DNA of 64,000 nt from positions 2,356,001 to 2,420,000 of the forward strand of contig NZ_CP150218.1 in the NCBI RefSeq assembly GCF_037969875.1. The letters run 5' to 3'. This document shows positions 33,378-45,997 of the stretch, one piece after another. Source of the DNA: Paenibacillus sp. FSL R7-0337. Lineage in GTDB: Bacteria > Bacillota > Bacilli > Paenibacillales > Paenibacillaceae. The notes under the pieces were generated by a model. The model saw only the letters and a list, made by a program, of their open reading frames with translations. It had not been told where the DNA came from and did no database searches. Within the stretch, counting starts at the first letter, position 1, and the number at the start of each line of letters is the position of its first letter. Both the position numbers and the translations under genes were made by a program.

Positions 33378-34379
33378 ATGTTCCAAGGCAAAACGAGGAC
33401 CGCCATCTGGATCGGTTTAGGTCTCTACACGATCCTTACTTTATTTTTCTTGTTTGCCGGCTTCAACCGCTCAACAGCTCTGCCGGAGACAGGCCTCAGG
33501 TATCAACTGACCTTTGACGGAATTCCGCTGCATTTTCCAGGTGGTGGTTATTTGAATCTATGGGTCTTCGATCTGGGTAACTATCTGGCCTTCGTACCGT
33601 TCGGCCTCGTCATCCCGCTGCTGATCCGTTGCCGTTTCCTGCCGTTCTTCTTAGTCTTCTTAGCAGCCATTACGGGAGTTGAGCTGATTCAGATGGTAAC
33701 GCATTTGGGTTCGTTCGATATCAACGATATCGTCATTAATACGCTCGGCGCGACTGTCGGCTACGGTGCCCAGCGGCTGATCCGCCGCGACCGGACAACC
33801 CCAAGAGGTGTGCTCAAGCTCCTGTCATCAGTCGCTATCTTGACGTTAATCGTCTACTCCGCCGTGAGCGGTATCAACTATTATCTGGATCATGGCCGCG
33901 GGGAGATCCGAGCGCTGGACCAGCTCCCTATTGAGCAGGGAGAAATACGGTGGGAAGAAACGCTTAGCAGCTTCACTGTAGCGCAGGAGCAGATTGAACC
34001 GGCGGTTAATCTTTATAGCCCTGATCATCCGGGACTCCACGAGTTCTCCCTGCGCCTGGATGGACAGTATAAGGAGTTAGCCGGGAATTTTGGCGTCCCT
34101 AACGATGCTATACCTGCTAAGGGCAGCGGCACCAGCAGCGTCATGATCAGCGCCGACGGAGAAGAGCTTTACTCCCTGGATGTGAATATCGCACCAGGCG
34201 AGAATCAGCCGCTGTCTTTTCAGGTTTCAGTTGAAGGCAAACAGGAGCTGACCCTTACAGTCAAAACCGATGCTGCCGACCCTCGAACCCATGCGGTATT
34301 GTGGGACCTTACGCTCGTTGAGGCCAATATCGGCCAAAAGCTGGCAGCACGGCTTCACCGGCTGCTGGGCGGGGGATAA
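33378..34379 (+). CDS. VanZ-family membrane protein
   Basis: 333 residues. Membrane segments lie at about 10-28, 68-85, 88-106 and 155-172. The VanZ signature is seen in NLWVFDLGNYLAFVPFG and FDINDIVINTLGATVGY. A ~150-residue extracellular C-terminal domain (about 175-320) is beta-rich and resembles an NPCBM-type sugar-binding sandwich. VanZ itself confers low-level teicoplanin resistance, but most homologues are of unknown role. The weak GAGAGG box lies before the ATG. Confidence 0.82.
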   Translation: MFQGKTRTAIWIGLGLYTILTLFFLFAGFNRSTALPETGLRYQLTFDGIPLHFPGGGYLNLWVFDLGNYLAFVPFGLVIPLLIRCRFLPFFLVFLAAITGVELIQMVTHLGSFDINDIVINTLGATVGYGAQRLIRRDRTTPRGVLKLLSSVAILTLIVYSAVSGINYYLDHGRGEIRALDQLPIEQGEIRWEETLSSFTVAQEQIEPAVNLYSPDHPGLHEFSLRLDGQYKELAGNFGVPNDAIPAKGSGTSSVMISADGEELYSLDVNIAPGENQPLSFQVSVEGKQELTLTVKTDAADPRTHAVLWDLTLVEANIGQKLAARLHRLLGGG

Positions 34380-34482
34380 AATAAATAGACCCGCTAGCCA
34401 AATAGTTCCTGCGTCCCTGAAAGCAAGCTCAATCAGTTACTGATAGACATTGCGGGGAGAACATAATGCCATAGTAAATATT

Positions 34483-34530
34483 CCCCAATTCTGATAAAGT
34501 AGATTTTGATATATGTATCAGAATTAGGGG
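34483..34530 (+). promoter_or_regulatory. Inverted repeat covering the ribosome binding site of the next gene
   Basis: CCCCAATTCTGATA (34483-34496) pairs with TATCAGAATTAGGGG (34516-34530) around a 19-base AT-rich loop. The right arm contains the Shine-Dalgarno AGGGGG of the lipoprotein gene starting at 34539. If formed in mRNA, the hairpin would hide the ribosome binding site. Confidence 0.65.
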
Positions 34531-34538
34531 GAAAGAAA

Positions 34539-35513
34539 TTGAAAAAGCAACTTTTTTTTTGCATCATCGTAACGACAGTAATTCTTTCAGGATGCAGTAA
34601 CTCAAAAAATAATAGTTCAGAGGACACAGGAGCATCTCCGACCGCTACAGAGTCCGCAACATCGTCCATCCCTTCCGCTTCACCAACCAACTCACCCGAG
34701 CCGCAAAAAGAGCTTTCTGATTTGGAAAACCTGGCACTTGAATATGTGAATACTTTCTTAAATGGATCAGATATTGAAGCGAAAAAGAAATTTGTTTCTG
34801 ATAAAATCCACCCAGATGTTAAAGCGATTTTCCAAATGGCACAATCAACTGAAACCCCAGAAGATAACAAGCTTAAGAATGCAACGGTCATTGAGTCGGA
34901 AGATTATACCGATTCCACAGGCGGAAAAGATAAGCTTATTTTAATTCAAGGTGAGAAACCATCAAACCCTAAAAGTGAACTAGTCATTCTCATTAAAGAT
35001 GATAAAATTGGCTGGGGCTACTCCTCATCCGACAAGGAAAAAGCAGCATTTAATGAGATCAGAAAGCTCTTCAAAGAGCCCGTGCCTGATACTTCTGACT
35101 CAGGCAATGTTTCTTCTGCCACAGGTGAACAATCTCCTAAAAGTATGCTGACCGACATCAGAAACTTTGTCGTTTCTGACATTTGGAATGTTGGCTTTGT
35201 TGATATAAGCTCATATATTAGTAGTGGAACAAGTAGTACAGGTGAAAATATGGATATAGATTTTACAATCGAACAATTAGGGAAAGCAATGAATAAAAAG
35301 GCAGAATACGATGCCTACATAAGAGGCCTGGATACAAAATATGATTCGATAAAGAAAATATGGATAAAACTCTCAGGGGAAATTGATCGGATGTACAAAC
35401 AAATTCAGGATACCCCACCGAAAGCAAACGATACAAATTCTAAACTTGATACAGGAATTTTCAAACAATACTTGAGCGCGTTTACTGATGAAGTGGATGA
35501 CCTGACTAAATAA
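34539..35513 (+). CDS. Lipoprotein of unknown function
   Basis: 324 residues, with lipoprotein signal to about residue 18 and lipobox LSGC. A Ser/Thr/Pro-rich tether (about 20-60) precedes a domain (about 65-180) of the kind seen in DUF4878-like lipoproteins, then a helical C-terminus. The best start is the TTG at 34539, with AGGGGG 8 nt upstream; the frame also opens at a TTG at 34506 but without a site. AT-rich compared with flanking genes. Function unknown. Confidence 0.75.
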   Translation: MKKQLFFCIIVTTVILSGCSNSKNNSSEDTGASPTATESATSSIPSASPTNSPEPQKELSDLENLALEYVNTFLNGSDIEAKKKFVSDKIHPDVKAIFQMAQSTETPEDNKLKNATVIESEDYTDSTGGKDKLILIQGEKPSNPKSELVILIKDDKIGWGYSSSDKEKAAFNEIRKLFKEPVPDTSDSGNVSSATGEQSPKSMLTDIRNFVVSDIWNVGFVDISSYISSGTSSTGENMDIDFTIEQLGKAMNKKAEYDAYIRGLDTKYDSIKKIWIKLSGEIDRMYKQIQDTPPKANDTNSKLDTGIFKQYLSAFTDEVDDLTK

Positions 35514-35541
35514 TGCTTAGGTAAACTATATATAATAATTC

Positions 35542-35572
35542 AGCCCTGCCGACTAGTATGGTCAGCAGGGCT
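35542..35572 (+). terminator. Terminator after the lipoprotein gene
   Basis: AGCCCTGCCGAC pairs with GTCAGCAGGGCT around TAGTATG, 28 bp after the stop. The following T-tract is short. Confidence 0.65.
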
Positions 35573-35746
35573 GTTCAGAATTCCAAACAAAAAAGTCCTC
35601 CCCAAATTTCTTGAGAAGGACGAGCTGAAGCCTTTATGCAAATGAGCTGGTTTATTCTAACAACCAATATGTGGGCTCTATATGCGGGTACTTTGCGGGT
35701 AACACTTTCAACAATCCCTTTGAAATCAACAGGTTTCAGTCCCCTG

Positions 35747-36166
35747 TCAAATATAAAACATATAATTATCCGCCTGGCTCTCTTCCTTGAAGTTAATCAG
35801 GTCGGAGAGGGTGGTGGAGTCCAGGACGTCCGCGATGCTGTCGCGGATGCGCAGCCAGAGGTCGCGCTTGGCCGGGTCGTCTTCTTCGGTGAAGTCTACC
35901 GGGGAGATTGGGCCTTCCAGGACGCGGATGATGTCTCCGGCGGTAATGGTGCTGGTCTCGCGGGCCAGTATATAACCGCCGTAGGCTCCGCGGATGCTCT
36001 TCACCAGGCCTGCATTGCGCAGCGGGGCGATGAGCTGCTCCAGGTAATGCTCAGACAGTCCGTTTTTCTCGGCGATGCTCTTAAGTGATGTAGGCCCTTC
36101 GCCGAATTTCAGGGCAAGCTCCATCATAATGGTTAATCCGTAACGTCCTTTGGTTGATATTTTCAA
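35747..36166 (-). CDS. cymR: Rrf2-family regulator CymR
   Basis: Winged-helix repressor of cysteine metabolism in Firmicutes, acting with CysK in Bacillus. 139 residues. The N-terminus MKISTKGRYGLTIMMELAL and the HTH segment SLKSIAEKNGLSEHYLEQLI are diagnostic of Rrf2; it lacks the cluster-binding cysteines of IscR, as CymR does. The start is a TTG with AGAGGTG 5 nt upstream. It is divergent from mnmA with a 320 bp spacer. The desulfurase gene normally downstream of cymR is elsewhere (24.9 kb). Confidence 0.88.
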   Translation of the reverse strand: MKISTKGRYGLTIMMELALKFGEGPTSLKSIAEKNGLSEHYLEQLIAPLRNAGLVKSIRGAYGGYILARETSTITAGDIIRVLEGPISPVDFTEEDDPAKRDLWLRIRDSIADVLDSTTLSDLINFKEESQADNYMFYI

Positions 36167-36414
36167 AGGGGCACCTCTTTCATATAGTTACTGGTTCTGT
36201 GGTGGCTATTCAGCGTGACTGGACATGCGATATGTCATATCAACGTATTCCGATGTCTGCTCTCAGCTTATGTTATCATATCTATAGACACATTTGGAAC
36301 AGCAAACGGTAATAATTCGCGATTTTGTTCGCCACTGGTGGACAAATTGTCAATTCCGGACGGTTTTTCGCTATATTTTATAGCCTATGTGTCCTCGTTT
36401 GGGGTAGACAGGTA

Positions 36415-36423
36415 TGTTATAAT
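36415..36423 (+). promoter_or_regulatory. Extended -10 promoter for mnmA
   Basis: TGT-TATAAT (TGnTATAAT form) about 64 bp before the start codon; no good -35 hexamer is visible. The rest of the 320 bp cymR-mnmA spacer shows no gene. Confidence 0.55.
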
Positions 36424-36432
36424 ACACAATGA

Positions 36433-37608
<1,176 letters not shown>

Positions 37609-37674
37609 CTGCGTTCTCAGCCAGAGCTCCCCTAAAGACAACATCCTAACGGGTGAACAGTGCTGGTGCTGAAT

Positions 37675-37704
37675 CCAATGTATTCGGTTTTTCGCATAGA
37701 TGCT
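37675..37704. repeat. Short hairpin repeat, family A, copy 6
   Basis: ATGTATTCGGTTTTTCGCAT followed by AGATGC. It lies between the mnmA stop and its terminator, so it is transcribed with mnmA. Confidence 0.6.
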
Positions 37705-37717
37705 TCTTAGTACATCC

Positions 37718-37765
37718 AAAAAAGAACCTTCAAAACCACAGATCGTGGAGTTGAAGGTTCTTTTT
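37718..37765 (+). terminator. Terminator between mnmA and the cellulase genes
   Basis: AAAAAAGAACCTTCAA pairs with TTGAAGGTTCTTTTT with an inner CCAC/GTGG stem. T-tracts lie on both sides, so it can end both mnmA and the minus-strand GH48 gene. Confidence 0.85.
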
Positions 37766-37820
37766 CATTGATTGGTCAGGATATAGAGTCACGCCTGGGC
37801 TGACTCACAGGGCTTCAGCC

Positions 37821-40736
37821 TTATTGCGGCTGAGCGCCCCAGACCAGTACACCGTTCAGATACAGAGGCACCCGGTTCCAGTCGGTGAAAGATGTTTTGG
37901 TTGCATCATAGGAGTAATCTTCAGCCTCATTGTAATTGCTCCAGTCGGTCTTGTTAATGCGCAATTGAATCTCGCCGGTATTCGCACCTGCTGCCAGACT
38001 GCCGGCGCCGGCGCTGAAGGATATTTCCAGATAATGGTCTGCGCCTGTCACTGCAGAATCAAGCTTCACGAAGCTGCCCAGCACATTGCTTCCGCCGAGG
38101 GCCGCATAATCGACATTGAACTGCTGTGCCCGCTCGCCGTCAATCGTGTAGTAATACCGGACCTTAACTTTGCTGAGGTCTACCGCTGTGGTCCCGTTAT
38201 TGACAATCCGCAACTGCGGACGGAACTGCGGATCTGTGGCGTTCGTATCCGTTGTACGGTATTGAACGACCAAATTCCCTACGGCAGGCGTAGCGGTTGG
38301 CGCGACTGTCGGTGTAGCGGTTGGCACTGTTGTCGGTGTAGCCGTTGGCGCTACTGTCGGTGTGGCTGTTGGCACTGTTGTCGGTGTAGCCGTCGGTGCG
38401 ACTGTCGGTGTGGCTGTTGGCACTGTTGTCGGTGTAGCGGTTGGTGTTGCTGTTGGAGTAGCCGTTGGCGTGGTTGTAGGGGTAGCTGTCGGCATAGGGC
38501 CGCTGCCGTTATTAATCAGCCGGTCATACTCGGCATAGGCCGTGGCCATATCCACCTGTGACCAGAAGCGGTGATAGGTGAACTCAGGTGCGCCATTGTC
38601 CCAGGTCTTAGTGGTTTTATTGTAGGAAGTATTGTATTTTCCTTCGAGATAACTCCACTTGGGATCATTTTTGATTTTCGGGAGAATATCGGTGTAGCTC
38701 GCATACACTCCATTGCCGCCCTTAGCCGGGTCAGATGGAACTGTCGCGTTCCCCGGAATGGTATTGCCCTGGCCGAAGGTACCGCTCCAGCCTGCCGGGA
38801 AATAGACCTCTTTGGTGAAGAACCGGAAATAATCGGCTCGCTTCTCCAGAGTGGTAATTCCAAGGCCGTCATTGTAGCCCCAGGCGGTATCCAGCATGGA
38901 CTTAGCCAGCTGTGAAGCTGTTCCGCCAAGCGCAGTGTAGTTGCCGTGCTCTGCTTTGTTCCCTGCGGCGAAGAAGGTGAGCGCTTTGATATAGCTGCCC
39001 AGTACGCCGGTATCCTGCCCCGGGTCCTTGGTCACTGCCTTCAGGCTGCTGTTGCCGTTAAAAGAGCTGAAGCCGTTCCAGGTATCCGGCTGGCCGTGCC
39101 ATTCCACATTGCCCGGAATCCAGAATTCGCCCGGTGCAGACACGGTAGCCACCTGCGGGTTGGCTCCGCCTAGAATCCGGTTGCCCTGCTGATCCAGATA
39201 ATAGCCGGCGGCATCCGATACAGGACGGCTGCCTACAAAAGCATAATCTGAAGACCAGTCTATCCAATTCTCGATGACCCGTTTGGCCATTTTGAAATTA
39301 TCCGAGGTGGTATCCCCGCTGGAAGCCAGGATATAATACAGCTCTGCTACGCGTTCCATACTCCAGGACTGCATCCCGAACCAGTTGTTGGATGGCGGGT
39401 CCTGATAGACAGGCGCCTCATCGTAGAGCATGCCGTAGAACGTGCTGGCTCCGGCAGGATAAGCGCTGTACGAACCGCCATAGCTATTGGTGGCACCGCC
39501 TGCAATCGCTCCTTCAGAGGATTGCAGCCAGTTGTAGAATTCCAATTGGCGGGTCAGCGATTTGCTCCAATCCGTTCCGGCTGTTGCGGAGGACGGAACC
39601 AGCCCTGCGGTTGCTGTGGACAGCGCATAGGCTGCAACCACATTCTGGTACCCTTGGTGCGCATGGCTCGCACCGATTCTCCAGGCCCAGTCTCCGCCGC
39701 TGCCCAGACCGCCGCCCCAGGAGGTATACCAGGCCATCAGGTACTGGTTGGAATCCTTGCCGGTTCCCGGCTGAGGTGAACCATTAGATGCACTGCCGAC
39801 CTTCTGGAAATACTTATCATACATACCGTAACGGAGGAAGTCGCCCATTTTCTTGGCTTTGTTCAGATAGACCGTATTGGTATAACCGAGATCCTTGGCC
39901 CAGTACATAGCCTGCACAGCGCGTGCATCGGCGTCCGTAGCATTCGTGTAACGCCACTGCGCGGAAGGCGCACTATTTTCCTTGGTGAACAGGCTCATGA
40001 AGCCTTCATTCGGCTTGCCGAAGGTCTTGTTATCCTGTGAAGGATGGGAGACCGCCTCCCACACCGATTCCTGCACGCCTCGCTGGAAGGTGTTCACATA
40101 GCTGGCGGTATGATTAGGATTCAGCAGGTTGCCGAACCCATACCAGTTGTCCACATCCACCAGCCAGTGCATCAGATAGGTCTGGTTATTGCCGTAGGTG
40201 GCCTTCAGCTCTGCATCAAGCGGGTCCTTGCCCGGCGTGTACTTGCCGTTCAGTGCGCTTGGATACTGATCCGGCTGAGGAAGCTCCGAGGCGTAGGTGG
40301 CCGGGCTGTTCGGGTTGTAGCTGCTCATCGTCGGCTGCTCCTGCACACCGTCGCCTTCATTAATCGGAATGATGTATTTCTCCATGTTGTCCCAGGCGGA
40401 TTCGAGCTTGCTCCAGTCCCCGGTGTTATGGCCGTACAGCACTTCAAGCCACATCCAGTAGCTATAGGCCTCGGAGGTAGTCATATGCCCATAGTTGGGC
40501 GCCTCGCTGAGCAGGGTCTCTACCGCATGATACGGAATACCTTCAGCCGAGAAATACCCGCTGGCCGGGTCCTTCAGCTGGTCATACAATTGCAGGAATC
40601 GGGTCTTCTCCACCGATGCCGCCTTGGCGGTTCCCGGGCTGAAGTTTAAGATTCCGCTGGTGAGGGAAAGGGTCAGAACAGCAGTCATGACTATGGAGGC
40701 CGGTTTCTTGAATGAACGTAGCTTCATCTTCATCAT
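37821..40736 (-). CDS. GH48 cellobiohydrolase with PT linker and CBM3
   Basis: Secreted reducing-end processive cellulase. 971 residues. Signal peptide to about residue 38. GH48 domain about 41-690, with RFLQLYDQLKDPASGYFS, HWLVDVDNWYGFGN and WRIGASHAHQGYQN. Then a Pro/Thr linker of tandem PTATPTVAPTATPTTV units (about 710-795). The C-terminal CBM3 cellulose-binding module (about 820-970) begins LVVQYRTTDTNATDPQFRPQ. AGGAAG lies 9 nt before the ATG. It is 27 bp after the GH9 gene and surely co-transcribed; GH48 and GH9 enzymes act synergistically on crystalline cellulose. Confidence 0.95.
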   Translation of the reverse strand: MMKMKLRSFKKPASIVMTAVLTLSLTSGILNFSPGTAKAASVEKTRFLQLYDQLKDPASGYFSAEGIPYHAVETLLSEAPNYGHMTTSEAYSYWMWLEVLYGHNTGDWSKLESAWDNMEKYIIPINEGDGVQEQPTMSSYNPNSPATYASELPQPDQYPSALNGKYTPGKDPLDAELKATYGNNQTYLMHWLVDVDNWYGFGNLLNPNHTASYVNTFQRGVQESVWEAVSHPSQDNKTFGKPNEGFMSLFTKENSAPSAQWRYTNATDADARAVQAMYWAKDLGYTNTVYLNKAKKMGDFLRYGMYDKYFQKVGSASNGSPQPGTGKDSNQYLMAWYTSWGGGLGSGGDWAWRIGASHAHQGYQNVVAAYALSTATAGLVPSSATAGTDWSKSLTRQLEFYNWLQSSEGAIAGGATNSYGGSYSAYPAGASTFYGMLYDEAPVYQDPPSNNWFGMQSWSMERVAELYYILASSGDTTSDNFKMAKRVIENWIDWSSDYAFVGSRPVSDAAGYYLDQQGNRILGGANPQVATVSAPGEFWIPGNVEWHGQPDTWNGFSSFNGNSSLKAVTKDPGQDTGVLGSYIKALTFFAAGNKAEHGNYTALGGTASQLAKSMLDTAWGYNDGLGITTLEKRADYFRFFTKEVYFPAGWSGTFGQGNTIPGNATVPSDPAKGGNGVYASYTDILPKIKNDPKWSYLEGKYNTSYNKTTKTWDNGAPEFTYHRFWSQVDMATAYAEYDRLINNGSGPMPTATPTTTPTATPTATPTATPTTVPTATPTVAPTATPTTVPTATPTVAPTATPTTVPTATPTVAPTATPAVGNLVVQYRTTDTNATDPQFRPQLRIVNNGTTAVDLSKVKVRYYYTIDGERAQQFNVDYAALGGSNVLGSFVKLDSAVTGADHYLEISFSAGAGSLAAGANTGEIQLRINKTDWSNYNEAEDYSYDATKTSFTDWNRVPLYLNGVLVWGAQPQ
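38299..38442 (-). repeat. 48 bp tandem repeat in the GH48 linker, three copies
   Basis: Three near-identical 48 bp units start at 38299, 38347 and 38395, each coding a 16-residue Pro/Thr/Ala unit. Shorter degenerate units follow to about 38490. The array is in frame and could change length by slippage, which would lengthen or shorten the linker. Confidence 0.85.
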
Positions 40737-40763
40737 TTCGGCATACTTCCTCTCTGGTATGGT

Positions 40764-43505
<2,742 letters not shown>

Positions 43506-43701
43506 TCATCTCCCTTCGATTTCTTGCTTTTTCAGTCCGTCCAGACTCAGGCACGCACAAATACCTCCCCAGTGTCCATTATTAGACATAGTATTTAGGT
43601 ACGTTCCATTTACCACCTCCATATTACAAATTAAGGTAAAATACCCCTACCTACACATATACCACATACAGTAAATTAATTCTATATATTTACATTACAT
43701 T

Positions 43702-43729
43702 TTTCTAAGTATACCGGTTTTTTTGTCAA
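43702..43729 (-). promoter_or_regulatory. Candidate promoter of the cellulase operon
   Basis: Minus strand TTGACA at 43729-43724, 16 bp spacer, TAGAAA at 43707-43702, in an AT-rich stretch about 200 bp before the GH9 start. The long AT-rich leader that follows has a dyad GGTAGGGGTATTTTACC near 43635 that could be an operator or leader structure. Confidence 0.45.
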
Positions 43730-43844
43730 TAAATTTCCATTTCTATCATATTTACCGTTCCAGCGTCAGCTATTGGTGGTAGAATGCACAGGTTGACGCC
43801 GCCTAACGGATTCTCCATTCGACTACATATAGGGCCACCAGGAG

Positions 43845-43935
43845 TGAGGGGCATTAGAGCTCCTCATTCGCTCGTTTAGCTCCAGTTCGGAGAATTCAGG
43901 GGCACTAGTGCTCCTCATTGCTCAGCTAGCCACCT
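43845..43935. repeat. Two direct units in the cellulase-rarA spacer
   Basis: AGGGGCATTAGAGCTCCTC followed by ATTCGCTC, and ~63 bp later AGGGGCACTAGTGCTCCTC followed by ATTGCTC. Each is itself palindromic around CTAG or its variant. No gene is seen in the 683 bp spacer 43500-44182. Confidence 0.6.
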
Positions 43936-44090
43936 TCGGCTGGACCAGAGGGATTTATCCCTTTCATTTTTGACCTCCACCTTCCAGCCGACATTCGGCA
44001 AGGTAAATCATCCAGCGAAGCCTGAATATTCAGCAAACGCAGCCCAAACGAGCGAACCCGCCATTTACTAAGGAGCCTACAACGTCAAAA

Positions 44091-44125
44091 GAGCAGCCTC
44101 CTCCGGTTAGGGAGAATGGCTGCTC
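44091..44125 (-). terminator. rarA terminator
   Basis: GAGCAGCC pairs with GGCTGCTC, with an inner CTCC/GGAG stem, followed on the minus strand by TTTTGAC. Confidence 0.8.
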
Positions 44126-44182
44126 TCGGTTTGTAAAATGTACAGTTGGCTGGAACAGACGGAGCGGGCTTTCCTCGAAGCC

Positions 44183-45487
44183 CTATTGCCCGCGCCGCAG
44201 CTGCTGGTTATGGCGGATCTTGGCCTCGTTGCCCTGCTCAGTGGCCTGATAGAAGACCTTATTGGAAATTGCCTTCGGCAGATAATCCTGCTTCACATAG
44301 TGGCCAGGAAAATTATGCGGGTACTGGTAGCCCTCATGGCCCAGCTGGGACGCGCCTTTATAGTGCGTATCCCGCAAATGCAGCGGCACCTCAGCCGATT
44401 TCAGATCCTCCAGACTGTTCATGACGTTCGCGATAGCGGTCACTACCCCGTCAGATTTGGGACTCTCTACAGCGAACAGAATCGCCTGCGCGATATTCAG
44501 CTTGGCCTCCGGCCAGCCGTTATTGCGGTAGGCATCCAGCGCACTAACCGCCTGCACCATCGCCTGCGGGTTCGCCAGGCCGATATCCTCACTGCTGGCC
44601 GCGATCAGGCGGCGGATGAAGGTCATCGGGTCCATGCCGAGCTTCTCCACCGCGTAGAGGAACCAGAACAGGGCGGCGTCACTGGAGCCGCGGATGCTTT
44701 TGTGAAAAGCGGACAGCACATCGTACTGCGTCGATTCGTCCGCTTTGACAATCGGGCGGCGGATCGACTCCTCCGCCACTGCAAGCGTAATATGCACGCT
44801 GCCGTCACGCTCCGGCGCCGTAGTCATCGCCGCCAGCTCCAGAGCATTCAAAGCGCGGCGGATATCGCCATTCGCCATGGCGGCGATATGCAGCAGCGCG
44901 TCTTCGTCAGCCTTCAGATCCATGAAGCCGAGCCCCCGCTGATCGTCAGCAAGCGCCCGCTTCATCGCGATCAGGCTGTGCTCGCTGGTCAGGGACTCCA
45001 GTTGAAACAGCGTCGAGCGGCTCATCAAGGCCCCGTTCACATAATGGAACGGATTCTCTGTTGTCGCACCAATGAAGGTAATCGTCCCCTTCTCCACGGC
45101 CGGCAGCAGCGCATCCTGGCGGGAGCTGTTGAAGCGGTGTACCTCGTCCAGGAACAGAATCGTCTTCGAGCCGTACAGCGCCTTATTGCTCTGTGCGCGT
45201 TCAATGACCTCCCGCACATCCTTCACCGAAGCCTCCACCGCATTCAGCCGCACGAATTCACCTTGGGTGTGATGCGATATGATATGGGCCAGAGTGGTTT
45301 TGCCGCAGCCTGGAGGCCCGTACAGCAGGATAGAAGAGACCTGGTCCGCTTCAATCGCTCTGCGCAGCAGCTTGCCCTTGCCTACAATATGCTCCTGTCC
45401 GATATATTCATCCAGATTACCGGGCCGCATCCGGTCTGCAAGCAGCCGTCCGCTCCCGTTGTCTTCACCCTGCGAGAATAAATCCAT
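44183..45487 (-). CDS. rarA: Replication-associated recombination protein RarA (MgsA)
   Basis: AAA+ ATPase that acts at stalled replication forks. 434 residues. Walker A GPPGCGKTTL (about 58) and Walker B TILFLDEVHRF (about 108). Sensor motif ATTENPF and the C-terminal tetramerisation region ending QLRRGQ. Its neighbourhood in Bacillus (yrvN between yrvM and cymR) is partly kept: tcdA/aspS/hisS on one side and cymR/mnmA on the other, now with inserted genes. Confidence 0.93.
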   Translation of the reverse strand: MDLFSQGEDNGSGRLLADRMRPGNLDEYIGQEHIVGKGKLLRRAIEADQVSSILLYGPPGCGKTTLAHIISHHTQGEFVRLNAVEASVKDVREVIERAQSNKALYGSKTILFLDEVHRFNSSRQDALLPAVEKGTITFIGATTENPFHYVNGALMSRSTLFQLESLTSEHSLIAMKRALADDQRGLGFMDLKADEDALLHIAAMANGDIRRALNALELAAMTTAPERDGSVHITLAVAEESIRRPIVKADESTQYDVLSAFHKSIRGSSDAALFWFLYAVEKLGMDPMTFIRRLIAASSEDIGLANPQAMVQAVSALDAYRNNGWPEAKLNIAQAILFAVESPKSDGVVTAIANVMNSLEDLKSAEVPLHLRDTHYKGASQLGHEGYQYPHNFPGHYVKQDYLPKAISNKVFYQATEQGNEAKIRHNQQLRRGQ

Positions 45488-45566
45488 CCCTACACTTCCT
45501 TGCTATCATCTAAGATTTCGATAGAATACATACACTTCTCCTATCATACCATACCTGTCCCGAACG

Positions 45567-45632
45567 CAAGTGGAAACGGCTTTGCCGTTGTTACAAAAGG
45601 ACGGTACCGTTTCAGCGAGAAATAGACTTAAA
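45567..45632 (+). repeat. Multi-hairpin repeat, family B, copy 1 (head only)
   Basis: CAAGTGGAAACGGCTTTGCC, then GGACGGTACCGTTTCAGCG and AGAAATAG. It keeps the outer GAAACGG/CCGTTTC stem, but the inner palindrome is altered and the AT-rich tail is missing. Confidence 0.75.
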
Positions 45633-45674
45633 AAGAGCATGACCCCGCCGCCACCGGCGCGAGCCATGCTCTTT
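45632..45674 (-). terminator. Terminator of the Mor/CD3324-like gene
   Basis: AAAGAGCATG pairs with CATGCTCTTT with GC-rich inner pairing; five T follow on the minus strand. It abuts repeat B copy 1. Confidence 0.85.
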
Positions 45675-45706
45675 GTTCTATAATTAGAACTCATATGCGT
45701 TCCAGA

Positions 45707-45997
45707 CTAGCGGTTCATCGCCAGCCGCGTTTGCCGCATTTTTGAAATGATCTTGCGGATGCTTTCTTCGGATAAGTGATATCTCTTCTGCAGCTCGTTC
45801 ACCGAGCAGCCGCTGCTGTGACTACAGAAGATCTCTTCGTTGCGGGCAGCAATCTCTTGCCGGGAGCCGCTGTTCTCGCCCCATCTTACCCGTTCTTCCG
45901 CTTTCTTCGGGATGTATAACAGCTCACCCTGTATGTAACCCTGCAGCTCTTCGAGCAGCCCCGGGGGGAGCACATCCTTTCCATTGACGTAACTCAC
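45707..45997 (-). CDS. CD3324-like/Mor-type helix-turn-helix protein
   Basis: 96 residues, probable DNA-binding regulator. The N-terminal block YVNGKDVLPPGLLEELQGYI and the KWGEN-like RWGENSGSRQEI are features of the CD3324 family. The C-terminal NELQKRYHLSEESIRKIISK is a helix-turn-helix. The GTG at 45997 has AAGGAGG 9 nt upstream; the frame opens at a TTG two codons earlier that is too close to it. Targets are unknown. Confidence 0.75.
   Translation of the reverse strand: MSYVNGKDVLPPGLLEELQGYIQGELLYIPKKAEERVRWGENSGSRQEIAARNEEIFCSHSSGCSVNELQKRYHLSEESIRKIISKMRQTRLAMNR

Noticed and set aside
38299-38442. Regular 48 bp repeats considered as a CRISPR array
   Set aside because: The repeats are tandem without unique spacers and code a Pro/Thr linker in frame.
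44138-45481. A 447-codon open frame antisense to rarA, and similar long frames antisense to the GH94, GH13 and hisS genes
   Set aside because: These are shadows of high-GC coding sequence; the opposite-strand proteins carry intact catalytic motifs.
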